From PMNU01 sp035479875 (lineage in GTDB: Bacteria > Patescibacteriota > Saccharimonadia > Saccharimonadales > UBA4665): DNA of 64,000 bases. The position numbers and the translations under genes were made by a program. The number at the start of each line of letters is the position of its first letter. Position 1 is the stretch's first letter. Below the pieces are notes generated by a model. It was not told the DNA's origin, ran no database searches, and saw only the letters and a program-made list of their open reading frames with translations. The DNA lies in contig DATIIH010000001.1 in assembly GCA_035479875.1 (NCBI GenBank), positions 1-64,000 on the forward strand, given 5' to 3'. Positions 16,831 to 25,251 of this stretch are shown here, in pieces.

Positions 16831-17277
16831 ATGCCCATAATTAAAAGCTTACCGCTGCGCATCGTTAGCTGGCAGGAGGCAATGGCTTCCCACCTTAGGC
16901 ACGCCCAACGAGACGAATTGGACGAATTAAGGGCTGGCAGATCATGGCACGCATTACGCTTTGCCCAAAAGTTCCAACGCTTGGGTCTGGCAGCGTTATT
17001 TTTTACCAAACCAAGCCCCTACGAAGTTGCCTGCTCCAACCTTGCTAACGATACCCAGGCAGTCGGCCGAGCCGCTTGCGTGGAGCAATGCCAGCTCTGC
17101 ATATCGGTGACACCGGTGCAGCAACCCGATGAGAGTTCCGCTACAGCGTTACAAACAGTTTGTAGAGTGCAAGGTTGCCCCGAGGACGGCCTGCGCACAG
17201 TAGACGCAGCCTACGGTACCATGCAAGAAGATGCGGCTGTGGCAATCAGAAGCGTATTGCCAAATCTGTTACAATAA
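16831..17277 (+). CDS. Hypothetical protein, cysteine-containing
   Basis: 148 aa starting MPIIKSLPL; the ATG at 16831 is used because the open frame before it runs through the tRNA. No recognised domain. It has seven cysteines, including CVEQCQLC near residue 90 and CRVQGC near 115, which may bind metal. No signal peptide or membrane helix. It lies between tRNA-Arg and a membrane-protein gene. I do not know its function. Confidence 0.5.
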   Translation: MPIIKSLPLRIVSWQEAMASHLRHAQRDELDELRAGRSWHALRFAQKFQRLGLAALFFTKPSPYEVACSNLANDTQAVGRAACVEQCQLCISVTPVQQPDESSATALQTVCRVQGCPEDGLRTVDAAYGTMQEDAAVAIRSVLPNLLQ

Positions 17278-17284
17278 AAGTGTT

Positions 17285-17764
17285 GTGGCAAAAACAAAAA
17301 AAGTAAAACACAAACCGATTCCTAAAACCAGACTATTCCGCTGGGTTGGTGGGCTATACGCCGTTTGTTCGGTGGCGCTTATTCCCTGGGTAATCCATTT
17401 GGGGCGCGTGTTGCCTACCCGTTTTGTGTCGCCGCACTGGCATAGCGCCTGGGTCGGCCTGGACGTCATGTTGATTGTAATGCTCGCGCTGAGCGCGTGG
17501 GCGCTGGTTAGACGCTCGGCGTGGGTCATTATGACCACCTCAATCGTCGGTGGCATGTTGTTACTCGACACGTGGTTCGACTTGCTTACCTCGCACCAGG
17601 GAGTCGAACTCAACACCGCCGTGCTCACCGCAGCGTTTATCGAAATACCACTGGCGTCGCTGTCGTTTTGGGTCGCAATCCGCTGTTTAGACGCTATCGA
17701 TACGATGCCCCGCGTCCGTGCCCGCATAAGGGGTAGATTAAAACCCCAAAAAATGCTAAGATAA
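17285..17764 (+). CDS. Four-helix membrane protein, unknown
   Basis: 159 aa from a GTG start. Basic N-terminus (VAKTKKVKHKP) then four membrane helices (about 22-40, 56-76, 82-100 and 110-135). The start is supported by TACAAT at 17270-17275, ending 9 nt upstream, and by the basic beginning. It resembles uncharacterised small membrane proteins (LFRWVGGLYAVCSV, LLDTWFDLLTS) but no functional family can be named. tRNA-His follows immediately. Confidence 0.6.
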   Translation: MAKTKKVKHKPIPKTRLFRWVGGLYAVCSVALIPWVIHLGRVLPTRFVSPHWHSAWVGLDVMLIVMLALSAWALVRRSAWVIMTTSIVGGMLLLDTWFDLLTSHQGVELNTAVLTAAFIEIPLASLSFWVAIRCLDAIDTMPRVRARIRGRLKPQKMLR

Positions 17765-17774
17765 GTTAGTTTTT

Positions 17775-17852
17775 GGCGAACTTAGCTCAGTCGGTTAGAG
17801 CGTCGGGTTGTGGTCCCGAAGGTCGTGGGTTCGAGACCCATAGTTCGCCCCA
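17775..17852 (+). tRNA. tRNA-His(GTG)
   Basis: Includes an encoded G-1 (17775) and C73, the identity pair of tRNA-His. The anticodon stem TCGGG/CCCGA holds loop TTGTGGT, anticodon GTG. CCA is encoded (17850-17852). Confidence 0.93.
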
Positions 17853-17862
17853 AATATCATTT

Positions 17863-17890
17863 GGCCTCAAATGTGGGGCCTTTTATTTTT
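17863..17890 (+). terminator. Rho-independent terminator after tRNA-His
   Basis: Stem GGCCTC/GGGGCC with one G-T pair, loop AAATGT, then TTTTATTTTT. Confidence 0.8.
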
Positions 17891-17897
17891 CCAATAT

Positions 17898-18548
17898 ATG
17901 ATTGTTGCACTATACGGACCGGATGGATCGGGTAAAAGTACCGCCGCGAGTGTCCTAGCCGAACATGGCTGGAACACTTTTGTTGGTACCGATACTTCAA
18001 CCTGGCCGGACCAGGAGTGGCATGACCAGTTGACAGCCAGCGGCGAGTCAGAACCCGTACGCTACGCACACTTTCTAGAGAAGGCGGAGCGGGGTTACAC
18101 CTTGGCCCAACAGCTTGTAGATCGAAGACCTACAGTACCGGTCGCCATAGACTCAAGCGTGCCCCACAAAACCCTGATGCACATCTTGGCGAACGTCGCA
18201 GGGAGCAATCCGGCGCGGATCGACAGACTCCTTAGACAGCACTTTGAAAGATTCGCTGGAGTAGCTAAATTTGCCACCAGAAATGTGGTGCATGTAGGCT
18301 TCAGCGTCTCCGCGATCACCAACCCGCTCGAACAAGCCAGGGAGCTCCAAGGGCGACTCGAGCGCCGCCCGGGACGCTCCGCTTTTGACCCCACGACCGT
18401 ACAAGTATCATACGATCATGTGCGCGCCTGCGCTGCTCTTACTGACTTTCTCCGCGCGCAAGAGCAACCAGTAGTAGAAGTTGTTACCGACCGCCCCTTT
18501 AATTATGACCAGTTCCAGATAGCGCTGAACGGTTTGGTGTCTCTTTAA
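17898..18548 (+). CDS. P-loop kinase, nucleoside/thymidylate kinase-like
   Basis: 216 aa. Walker A GPDGSGKST at residues about 7-15. The overall pattern (short N-terminal strand MIVALYG, DTSTW, many Arg residues in the middle, SYDHVRAC near the end) fits the thymidylate-kinase-like P-loop group, but the substrate cannot be read from the sequence. ATG at 17898 follows the terminator; the longer frame would include it. The last codons and stop (GTGTCTCTTTAA) are copied again 706 bp downstream with the tandem duplication that follows. Confidence 0.65.
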   Translation: MIVALYGPDGSGKSTAASVLAEHGWNTFVGTDTSTWPDQEWHDQLTASGESEPVRYAHFLEKAERGYTLAQQLVDRRPTVPVAIDSSVPHKTLMHILANVAGSNPARIDRLLRQHFERFAGVAKFATRNVVHVGFSVSAITNPLEQARELQGRLERRPGRSAFDPTTVQVSYDHVRACAALTDFLRAQEQPVVEVVTDRPFNYDQFQIALNGLVSL

Positions 18549-18549
18549 T

Positions 18550-18577
18550 TTGATCTGCGGCCAATCCATGGTATAAA
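18550..18577 (+). promoter_or_regulatory. Promoter of tandem paralogue 1
   Basis: TTGATC, a 16-bp spacer and TATAAA. Nearly the same sequence is repeated at 19256-19283 before paralogue 2. Confidence 0.65.
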
Positions 18578-18615
18578 AACTATAGTTACCGTTACGGATA
18601 TGGAGTTGAAGCATC

Positions 18616-19221
18616 ATGAACGAAGTACTTCTGGATATGTACAGACCTGTCCTAAATCTCGCCGAGCTCAATACTGAGGCGATCCATGGCGAGGCGTTAC
18701 GCATGGGGGTTGGCGCAGATCAGATACGGATGCTTGGAGGTGCGACGAGCAAGGTAGTTATTCTGGGCTCGGGCGACCTCAGCCGTTTCCTAAGGATTAT
18801 CGAATTCGACCGAGAGCGGGCAGACTTTGACGCTCTTAGCGAATATCTCGAGGAGCATATGCCAGCTTCCGCCGATGATGATCTCAGCATCCCCACATAC
18901 CCCTTCGGGGAGCGCGTACCACTCTATAGAAGGTCGAGTAGCGCAGTTCGGATATTCACGCTCGGCACCGATAACTCTACTGTCCGCCAAGAGAGAGATG
19001 CCGCACGGCTACTCACCGAGGAATTCTTTGGTGTAGACGGAGAAGATACCAGTGACGCGTGGCTAGACTGGAACTACATGATCGAGGTATGGCTTGCAAA
19101 GCTCAACGACCGCGGTGCAGTTGCGACCTTTCGTTCGCTCCTAAAAGATCAACCCGAGCTCCTACCGGCTAGCATCTCACTCGGTAAGGTTGCCATCGAT
19201 GACGGAAAAGATCAGGACTGA
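18616..19221 (+). CDS. Tandem paralogue 1, unknown family
   Basis: 201 aa, acidic. No signal peptide or membrane helix. It aligns end to end with the next gene: RPVLN near 10, MLGGATSKV.ILGSG near 42, HMPAS near 80, YPFG near 92, FTLGTD near 118, LTEEFFGV..ED near 138 and DDGKD at the C-terminus are shared. The conserved blocks suggest a folded enzyme or binding protein, but I do not recognise the family. ATGGAG lies ahead of the start. Upstream DNA is duplicated with the gene. Confidence 0.6.
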   Translation: MNEVLLDMYRPVLNLAELNTEAIHGEALRMGVGADQIRMLGGATSKVVILGSGDLSRFLRIIEFDRERADFDALSEYLEEHMPASADDDLSIPTYPFGERVPLYRRSSSAVRIFTLGTDNSTVRQERDAARLLTEEFFGVDGEDTSDAWLDWNYMIEVWLAKLNDRGAVATFRSLLKDQPELLPASISLGKVAIDDGKDQD

Positions 19222-19255
19222 TTGACCGCACAAAGCGACTTCGTGTCTCTTTAAT

Positions 19256-19283
19256 TTGATCCTTGGCCAATCCATGGTATAAA
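19256..19283 (+). promoter_or_regulatory. Promoter of tandem paralogue 2
   Basis: TTGATC, a 16-bp spacer and TATAAA, a duplicate of the promoter at 18550-18577. Confidence 0.65.
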
Positions 19284-19319
19284 ACTATAGTTACCGTTAG
19301 GGAATGGAGTTAAACCGCT

Positions 19320-19913
19320 ATGGGCGAACTAATTATGGACATGCATAGGCCGGTCCTAAACTTTACTCAGTCAAACGCTGACGCGCTGAGTGCAGAGGCA
19401 ACACGGATGGGCATAGATCCAGATCACCTGCGCATGCTTGGATGCGCGACAAGCAGGGTGGCCATTCTGGGTTCGGGCGAATTGCGCGGTTTTTTAGACT
19501 ATATCGAGGTTGATAAAGATACCGCGGATCTTGACGGGCTAGTTGAGCATCTTGAGACGCATATGCCAGCATCGGTAGACGACGTTCTCGACGTCCCGTC
19601 CTACCCCTTCGGGGTGCACTGGCCGCTTGGCAGAAAGCCCCACAAGCGCTTGTTCACGCTCGGCACAGACACTCCTACCGTTCATAAAGAAAGGGCCGCA
19701 GCACGATCACTTACAGAAGAGTTCTTTGGCGTAGCCGGAGAAGATCTGCCTGAGGCGTGGCCAGACTGGGACTACATGGCCGAGATGTGGCTCGCCAGGC
19801 TGAACAGCCCTGACGCAGTTGCGGCATTTAGCGAACTACTCAGAACACGCCCCGAGCTTGTGCCCAGCACTATCAAACTCGGCGAGGTCGCTCTGGACGA
19901 CGGAAAAGATTAA
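19320..19913 (+). CDS. Tandem paralogue 2, unknown family
   Basis: 197 aa, clearly homologous to the preceding gene over its full length (same blocks: RPVLNF, MLGCATSRVAILGSG, HMPASVDD, SYPFG, LFTLGTDTPTV, LTEEFFGVAGED, DDGKD), but diverged enough to be an old copy. The promoter and leader (ATCCATGGTATAAAA, ACTATAGTTACCGTTA) are duplicated too. Both are soluble, acidic and probably cytoplasmic. Followed by a terminator hairpin. Function unknown. Confidence 0.6.
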   Translation: MGELIMDMHRPVLNFTQSNADALSAEATRMGIDPDHLRMLGCATSRVAILGSGELRGFLDYIEVDKDTADLDGLVEHLETHMPASVDDVLDVPSYPFGVHWPLGRKPHKRLFTLGTDTPTVHKERAAARSLTEEFFGVAGEDLPEAWPDWDYMAEMWLARLNSPDAVAAFSELLRTRPELVPSTIKLGEVALDDGKD

Positions 19914-19929
19914 AACTGAATAGCCTAAA

Positions 19930-19962
19930 CAAAGAGGCTCCGTTAGTGGAGTCTCTTTGTTT
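19930..19962 (+). terminator. Terminator after the tandem paralogues
   Basis: 12-bp stem CAAAGAGGCTCC/GGAGTCTCTTTG (one G-T pair), loop GTTAGT, followed by TTTG. The next gene's -10 box begins 2 nt later, so terminator and promoter are stacked. Confidence 0.7.
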
Positions 19963-19964
19963 GT

Positions 19965-19970
19965 TATAAT
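19965..19970 (+). promoter_or_regulatory. -10 box, leaderless-type, for the PIG-L gene
   Basis: TGTTATAAT (extended -10) ends 6 nt before the ATG at 19977: TATAATGCGACCATG. Confidence 0.65.
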
Positions 19971-19976
19971 GCGACC

Positions 19977-20732
19977 ATGCAACCTACGCCTACAACCGAC
20001 GCCTACGCAAAGATCTTCTCTGATAAAAAGACAGTTATGGTCGTGATGGCGCACCCGGACGACCTTGAGGTGTTTTGCGGCGGCACAGTGGCACGACTCG
20101 TGGCAGATGGCAAGACGGTGATATCGGTTAAACTAACGAGTGGGAATCGTGGTTCAAAGGACACCGAGGTATCGCTCGACGCCCTGGCCAGACAGCGTCT
20201 CGCCGAAGATGCGAACTCCATGGCCGTTTTTGGTATACCGCCGGAACGCTCAGTTAACCTACTCATAAATGACGGCGAGGTCGAAAACTCTCTCGAGGTT
20301 ATCGGTAAGATTGCCTTCCTGATTCGTAAGTTTCAGCCGGAGCTGATTATTACCGCCAATCCGGAAAACGTGATCGTGCGCCACAGCGAGGGCACCAACT
20401 GGGTCAATCACCGCGACCACCGGCTCACGGCTACCAGCGCCCTCGACGCCGCGTACCCCTATAGCCGCGACCGGTCATTTTTCCCTCAACACTTTAACGA
20501 CAGCTCATTGCGGCCCGCCAACTGTACCGAATTCTTGATAGCCGACTCATGGACGGGCGTTGACGAAGTATTGATCGACGTAGCCAACTTTATCGGGACT
20601 GCCAAAAAGGCGATGCTCTGCCATACCTCGCAAGTCGACGCAGCATACGTAAAAAACTCAGTGGAATTCTTTACGACGCACGACAACACCAACGGCGTGC
20701 ACGAAAAGTTTCGCTACGTTATTGCCGACTAG
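19977..20732 (+). CDS. PIG-L/LmbE family deacetylase
   Basis: 251 aa. The zinc-binding AHPDD motif is at about residues 24-28 (VVMAHPDDLEVFCGG), and NHRDHR near 144 supplies further metal and catalytic residues. Family enzymes remove acetyl groups from GlcNAc-type sugars (as in GPI, mycothiol and bacillithiol pathways). The substrate here is unknown; with two NodB deacetylases in the window, a sugar or antibiotic-like amide is plausible. No Shine-Dalgarno sequence; the start is set by the -10 box. Confidence 0.85.
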   Translation: MQPTPTTDAYAKIFSDKKTVMVVMAHPDDLEVFCGGTVARLVADGKTVISVKLTSGNRGSKDTEVSLDALARQRLAEDANSMAVFGIPPERSVNLLINDGEVENSLEVIGKIAFLIRKFQPELIITANPENVIVRHSEGTNWVNHRDHRLTATSALDAAYPYSRDRSFFPQHFNDSSLRPANCTEFLIADSWTGVDEVLIDVANFIGTAKKAMLCHTSQVDAAYVKNSVEFFTTHDNTNGVHEKFRYVIAD

Positions 20733-20760
20733 CTCTCTGATATATTTTTGTGTCAAACTT

Positions 20761-20792
20761 ACGAAGTCCTGTTGTAATATTACAGGCTTCGT
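20761..20792 (+). other. Hairpin between PIG-L and Nudix genes
   Basis: ACGAAG-t-CCTGT pairs with ACAGG-CTTCGT around a loop of about 9 nt. There is no T-run after it, so it could be a weak terminator or an operator. It lies just before the -10 of the next gene. Confidence 0.4.
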
Positions 20793-20807
20793 CATATGAT
20801 GCCGTGT

Positions 20808-21371
20808 ATGTCAGCGCCGAACGCGGCTCTATTTGAGGTGGGAGTTAAAGCACTGTTGCCAGCCCTAGTACGGGGACAATGGCGGTTTCTTTTTATGACG
20901 CGTTCGGTAGTTTTTCCGGGCGAGAATGAGCTGCGCCTTGATATACCTGGCGGCAGGTACAAACCGGGTATCGACCAAGACCTGGTCGGCGCACTCGACC
21001 GGGAAGTGATCGAAGAAACTGGTCGCGAGATTGTTACTCGCGGCCTGGCAGCGCCATTTGTGATTGCCCGGCAAGTTATCCAAAGGCCCGAGCCCAACCC
21101 AAATGTTGTGCGGCTGACGTGCGTTGCCTCGGCTCCTGCTGGCCGCATCATAACCAGCTCAGAACATCAAGGCGGGGTTGATTACCTCACGCCAGCCGAG
21201 GCACTCAACAGGAATGTCGACCCCTACCTACGCACGGTTCTAGAAAACCCATGGCCATTCCGGTGGTACGACGATACCGATCCATTCAGCTACCTGACGC
21301 CAGGTCGGGCAATGCTCAGCGATGTCGATGTGTCGCTAGGCAACCTCGCCGCGCTCGGCTTCCCCGAATAA
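20808..21371 (+). CDS. Nudix hydrolase
   Basis: 187 aa. The Nudix box is read as GGRYKPGIDQD...REVIEETG near residues 49-73: REVIEETG is complete, while the first Glu of the GX5E part is replaced by Asp. Nudix enzymes hydrolyse nucleoside diphosphate-X compounds. ATG at 20808 is chosen because TATGAT (20795-20800) ends 7 nt upstream; another ATG at 20796 lies inside that box. The C-terminal 60 residues have no recognised match. Confidence 0.75.
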   Translation: MSAPNAALFEVGVKALLPALVRGQWRFLFMTRSVVFPGENELRLDIPGGRYKPGIDQDLVGALDREVIEETGREIVTRGLAAPFVIARQVIQRPEPNPNVVRLTCVASAPAGRIITSSEHQGGVDYLTPAEALNRNVDPYLRTVLENPWPFRWYDDTDPFSYLTPGRAMLSDVDVSLGNLAALGFPE

Positions 21372-21432
21372 CTCAAACAATCAATATAAGGTGCGCCCGC
21401 GCCCTCTGCCGCCTGTTGATGTAACTTCTTGC

Positions 21433-21438
21433 TATACT
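21433..21438 (+). promoter_or_regulatory. -10 box, leaderless-type, for the P-type ATPase
   Basis: TATACT ends 7 nt before the ATG at 21446, with no Shine-Dalgarno sequence. Confidence 0.55.
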
Positions 21439-21445
21439 ACATGTA

Positions 21446-23287
21446 ATGAAGAAGATCCTCCGTATCATCAGGCACTATTATTTACTTTTTGCGGCACTGA
21501 TTTTCTCAGTGACGGCGCTACCAGTTGACCTTTTTGTGTCGCATACTGCGGCGCACTGGATACTGGGTTCGGCGGTGTTGCTTGAGGTAATACCGCTGCT
21601 GTGGCGCATGGTACAACACTTACGCGACGGCGCGTACGGTGTCGATATTTTAGCGGCCACAGCGATTATTACGTCGGTGGTTATGAAGCAGTACTGGGCC
21701 GGCATGGTGCTTGTTCTAATGCTCACCGGCGGCGAAGCGCTCGAAGACTACGCCGGACACCGGGCCGAAAGCGAGCTCAAAGCACTGCTGTCGCGCGCGC
21801 CGCAAAAGGCGCGGGTTATCCGCGGGCATAAAACGCTCGACATTCCCGCAAAAGACGTGCAGATAGGCGATAAAATTATCGTGCGCCCTGGTGAAGTCAT
21901 TCCGGTAGATGCTGTTATTTTGGAGGGCGAGGGCAGTTTTGACGAATCCAGCCTCACCGGCGAAAGCACGCCACAACTTAAAGGTGTCGGCGATAGCATT
22001 CTCAGCGGTGCGGTCAACCTCGATGGGGTTATCACCGCCAAAGCGCTGCACGCCGCGGCCGACAGCCAATATGCTCAAATTATTAAGCTGGTGCGCGGTG
22101 CGCGGCACTCACAAGCACCCTTCGTGCGCTTGGCCGATCGCTACGCTGTGCCCTTCACGATTGTTTCGTTCGGCATCGCTATAGGGGCATGGGTGCTCAG
22201 CGGCCAGTCGCTGCGCTTCTTGGAAGTGTTGGTAGTAGCCACACCCTGTCCGCTGATCTTGGCCGCGCCAATTGCTATTATCTCTGGCATGAGCCGAGCG
22301 GCGAAGCACGGCATTATTGTTAAGAACGGCTCAGCACTCGAACGCCTAGCTCAGGCACGCACCTTTGGCTTTGACAAAACAGGAACACTCACCCAAGGCG
22401 CGCTCAAGGCCGACAAGCTCACCACCTACAACGGCTTTAAGCGTACCGACGTACTGGGCTTAGCCGCCAGTCTGGAGCTGCACAGCAACCACGCACTGGC
22501 TGCCGCTGTTGTTACTAAAGCTCAAGGCGAACGGTCCAAACTAGTAAAGACTAAAAATGTACGCGAATTGGCCGGCAAAGGCTTGGTTGCGCAAGTGCAA
22601 GGTAAAGAAGTGCTAGTAGGACGCCTCGCACTTTTGGAAGAATACGGTGTAAACCTGCCCGCCAGCATCGACGCTCGCAAACAGGGACAAACCGCCACGT
22701 TCGTGGCTGTTGGCGGCAAACTGGCTGGCGTGATTACCTTTAACGATGAACTGCGTACCGATGCCAAAACGACCCTCAGCGACCTCAAAAAACTCGGCAT
22801 CCGCAAGTTTATGCTGATAAGCGGCGACAATCAAGCCGCCTCGCGGGCCGTAGCCAAAACGCTGGGCATCACCGAGGTAGTGTATAGTGCGTTGCCCGGC
22901 GACAAGCTCCTCGCGATCGAAAAGGTTAAGGAACGGCCGGTTGCCTTTGTAGGCGATGGTGTGAATGACGCGCCGGTACTCACTGCGGCCGATGTAGGCA
23001 TCGCTCTTGGCGCCAAAGGTTCCACTGCTGCCAGCGAATCAGCCGACGTCGTGATTATGCTCGACGAGCTGCACCGTGTGGCCGAAAGCGTGGGGATTGC
23101 CAAGCGCAGTTTTGCGATTGCCAAACAGAGCATTTTAGTAGGAATCGCCATGAGTGTGGTGCTGATGGCAGTCTTTGCCACCGGCGCATTCAAGCCCATT
23201 TACGGTGCGGCTATTCAAGAACTCGTAGACGTCGTGGTTATCTTTAACGCCCTGCGTGCCCATAGCGGCGGATCAAAAAAGAAATAA
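21446..23287 (+). CDS. Heavy-metal P1B-type ATPase
   Basis: 613 aa. Signatures in order: membrane helices in residues 10-110, LTGEST (actuator domain, about 173), the metal-site motif TPCPLI (about 267), phosphorylation site DKTGTLT (about 311), ISGDN (about 457) and GDGVNDAP (about 505). It pumps metal ions out of the cytoplasm at the cost of ATP; the Zn/Cd/Co/Pb group (ZntA/CadA) or a related one is likely. There is no N-terminal HMA metal-binding domain. The usual HP locus (S-E-H-P-L) reads SNHALA here: the His is kept and the Pro is changed. It ends exactly where the convergent Nudix gene ends. Confidence 0.87.
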   Translation: MKKILRIIRHYYLLFAALIFSVTALPVDLFVSHTAAHWILGSAVLLEVIPLLWRMVQHLRDGAYGVDILAATAIITSVVMKQYWAGMVLVLMLTGGEALEDYAGHRAESELKALLSRAPQKARVIRGHKTLDIPAKDVQIGDKIIVRPGEVIPVDAVILEGEGSFDESSLTGESTPQLKGVGDSILSGAVNLDGVITAKALHAAADSQYAQIIKLVRGARHSQAPFVRLADRYAVPFTIVSFGIAIGAWVLSGQSLRFLEVLVVATPCPLILAAPIAIISGMSRAAKHGIIVKNGSALERLAQARTFGFDKTGTLTQGALKADKLTTYNGFKRTDVLGLAASLELHSNHALAAAVVTKAQGERSKLVKTKNVRELAGKGLVAQVQGKEVLVGRLALLEEYGVNLPASIDARKQGQTATFVAVGGKLAGVITFNDELRTDAKTTLSDLKKLGIRKFMLISGDNQAASRAVAKTLGITEVVYSALPGDKLLAIEKVKERPVAFVGDGVNDAPVLTAADVGIALGAKGSTAASESADVVIMLDELHRVAESVGIAKRSFAIAKQSILVGIAMSVVLMAVFATGAFKPIYGAAIQELVDVVVIFNALRAHSGGSKKK

Positions 23288-23728
23288 TCACTTCTTGAGG
23301 TCGAATCCGGTTTCGGAATAATACACTTTGCTACGATAAAACTCGATGATTTCGGCAGTGCCCACTACCAGGTTCGGCGGCAGCGTATTGAGCGGGAACC
23401 ATTGAATGCCGCCGCACTTGTCTGGTTCCTGGTTAGCCGGCTCTCCCTCCCACTTTGCGGCGGTAAAAAATAGGTAGCCGTATTCGGCGTTACTGATATG
23501 ATGCTGGAGGTGTGCAAAGTGCACGTCATCTTCATGCAACACGATGCCCAGTTCTTCACGCGCCTCGCGGCAGATGGTAGCTCGAAAGGACTCGTTGCCG
23601 TCAATATGGCCGGACATAAAGCCGTACTTGCCGTCTTCCCAGCCAGTATTAAACCGCTTAGACAGTAAGATCTTACTATCCCGGAGTAACAGCAGGCTCG
23701 CAGCAACTGGTATTTTAAAACGCTCCAT
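23288..23728 (-). CDS. Nudix hydrolase
   Basis: 146 aa with a complete Nudix box (GHIDGNESFRATICREAREELG, split here as GHIDGNE and REAREELG) near residues 40-61. It is preceded by a strand LLLLRDSKILLSKR typical of MutT-like proteins. The FFTAAKWEGEP and EIIEF regions fit 8-oxo-dGTP or nucleotide-clean-up enzymes, but the substrate is not determined. TATACT at 23738-23743 ends 9 nt before the ATG. The stop abuts that of the P-type ATPase. Confidence 0.8.
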   Translation of the reverse strand: MERFKIPVAASLLLLRDSKILLSKRFNTGWEDGKYGFMSGHIDGNESFRATICREAREELGIVLHEDDVHFAHLQHHISNAEYGYLFFTAAKWEGEPANQEPDKCGGIQWFPLNTLPPNLVVGTAEIIEFYRSKVYYSETGFDLKK

Positions 23729-23749
23729 TGTGGCCGCAGTATACCATAA

Positions 23750-24379
23750 CTACAGTGAGCTAGTGAGCACCAGCGCGAACAGCAGCGGAATCACTAGGTT
23801 GTCGGTGCCATTAATGGCCAGATTCTCGGCTACCGTTGCAAACAGCGGCAACCACAGCACCGTAAGCGCCGTGTAGGCGGCGTGGCTAAACGCGGCGTAC
23901 CACAACATTATTAGGCATGAGGTAAAGAAAAACGCCAGGCTGCCGGCGTAACTTTTACTGTGTCCGAGTACTTTGTAACGAAAATTCTCGCCCCAGCCTA
24001 AACCCACAATGGCAGCCATCCCGTCGGCCAGGCTCAGGTTAAGCATAGCGGCAGCAAACACCCACTTGGTGGTGGCAATCAGCGCCAACACGCCGATTAC
24101 CAACGCGAATAATAACTCGCCAGAAGTATGCCGCGACACCGCGTGCACGGCGGCAAAAATATTAAACTTCATCGAAAAGAGTACTACGGCCACAAATGCC
24201 AAGCTCAGATACTCAATCGTTCGCCAGCTCAAAAAAAACGGCCAAAAGGCCACAAAGGTGCCTACCAGCACATGCACAATCTTGCGGGTCAGCTCGGAAT
24301 GGATACCTTTGTATCGAGACAAGTATTCGGCAAATACTAAGACCAAAAAAATAGTTGCGACCGCAACAAGCGTCCACAT
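23750..24379 (-). CDS. Dolichol/phytol kinase-type membrane protein
   Basis: 209 aa, about six membrane helices. Motifs RKIVHVLVG near 32, LSLADGMAAIVG near 116 and HSKSYAGSLAFF near 140 match the dolichol kinase/phytol kinase/CDP-diglyceride synthase-like superfamily (SEC59, DGK1, VTE5), whose members phosphorylate or cytidylylate lipid alcohols. In a bacterium it could phosphorylate a polyprenol or diacylglycerol; this is inference. TACAAT (24387-24392) ends 7 nt before the ATG. Confidence 0.7.
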   Translation of the reverse strand: MWTLVAVATIFLVLVFAEYLSRYKGIHSELTRKIVHVLVGTFVAFWPFFLSWRTIEYLSLAFVAVVLFSMKFNIFAAVHAVSRHTSGELLFALVIGVLALIATTKWVFAAAMLNLSLADGMAAIVGLGWGENFRYKVLGHSKSYAGSLAFFFTSCLIMLWYAAFSHAAYTALTVLWLPLFATVAENLAINGTDNLVIPLLFALVLTSSL

Positions 24380-24422
24380 ACTCCCTATTGTACACCCGGC
24401 ATGCGCCGCTGCCGATATCTAA

Positions 24423-24689
24423 CTAAGGCGCGGCCGGCTCGACGTGCGCTTCCGGCCACAGCGAGCGTATTACACGCTGGCCTTTGCCGCTCAACCGAAT
24501 CCAAGCCTCGCTGTAGGTTGAGCGGCGGACCAAAATCAGGCCCTTACGCTGCAAGCTTTCGATAATATGCGCCAGCCGCTGCCGGCTAAAACGCAGGCTC
24601 TCCGCCAGCATAGTAAAATCTTCTTCACCCGCCTCGTGCACCTGCTGCAGCACGATGGCATAATCTTCGGGTAGTTCGATATGTTTCAT
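24423..24689 (-). CDS. Winged-helix DNA-binding protein
   Basis: 88 aa starting MKHIELPEDY; this ATG has GGAGGG about 9 nt upstream, while an earlier in-frame ATG (24716) lacks a site. The pattern LAESLRFSRQRLAHIIESLQRKGLI then VRRSTYSEAWIRLSGKGQRVI is a winged helix-turn-helix as in MarR-like repressors. It is next to the peroxiredoxin gene and could regulate it, but the target is unknown. Confidence 0.7.
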   Translation of the reverse strand: MKHIELPEDYAIVLQQVHEAGEEDFTMLAESLRFSRQRLAHIIESLQRKGLILVRRSTYSEAWIRLSGKGQRVIRSLWPEAHVEPAAP

Positions 24690-24751
24690 AGCTAATGCCC
24701 TCCATTTAGCAAGCATTACTATGCAACATGATGCTTAAGATTTTTGACAGT

Positions 24752-25198
24752 TTAGGAAATTTGCAGCGTTTTGAGCGTGGCCACCACCTGCTCGCCGTGG
24801 CCGAGCGGCGTCACGCGGCCAAACGTTTTGACGATTTCACCCTTAGGATTGATGATAAACGTCTTACGCAAAATGCCCTCATGGCCGAACATCTTTTTGC
24901 CCCAGGCGCCGTAGGCCTCGATTACTTTGCCGTCGGTATCGCTCAGCAAGGTGAAGTTAAGATCGTGGTGGTTAATAAACGCCTCGTGGCTTTTGCGGTC
25001 GTCTTTAGAAACGCCCAGCACCACGGCCCCCGCTTCCTCAATATCGTCACGAGCATCACGGAACGAGCAGGCCTCCACCGTGCAGCCTGGCGTGTCGTCT
25101 TGCGGGTAAAAGTACAGCACCACCCACTTGCCGGCGTAATCGCTAAGCGAATGTGTGGCACCATTTTGGTCGGGCAGCGTAAAGTCGGGAGCCTTCAT
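24752..25198 (-). CDS. bcp: Thiol peroxidase of the BCP/PrxQ type
   Basis: 148 aa. The AhpC/TSA fold carries the peroxidatic motif PGCTVEAC near residues 38-45: Cys40 as peroxidatic and Cys45 as resolving residue, the BCP/PrxQ arrangement. DFTLPDQNG at the start, LYFYPQDDTPG and SVSKDD-like stretches confirm the family. It reduces peroxides with thioredoxin. The ATG at 25198 is used because TATACT (25207-25212) ends 8 nt upstream. Confidence 0.92.
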   Translation of the reverse strand: MKAPDFTLPDQNGATHSLSDYAGKWVVLYFYPQDDTPGCTVEACSFRDARDDIEEAGAVVLGVSKDDRKSHEAFINHHDLNFTLLSDTDGKVIEAYGAWGKKMFGHEGILRKTFIINPKGEIVKTFGRVTPLGHGEQVVATLKTLQIS

Positions 25199-25251
25199 AT
25201 CTTCTAAGTATACAGAAAGCCGAGCTCGAAAGCTCGGTCTCATAAGCTATT

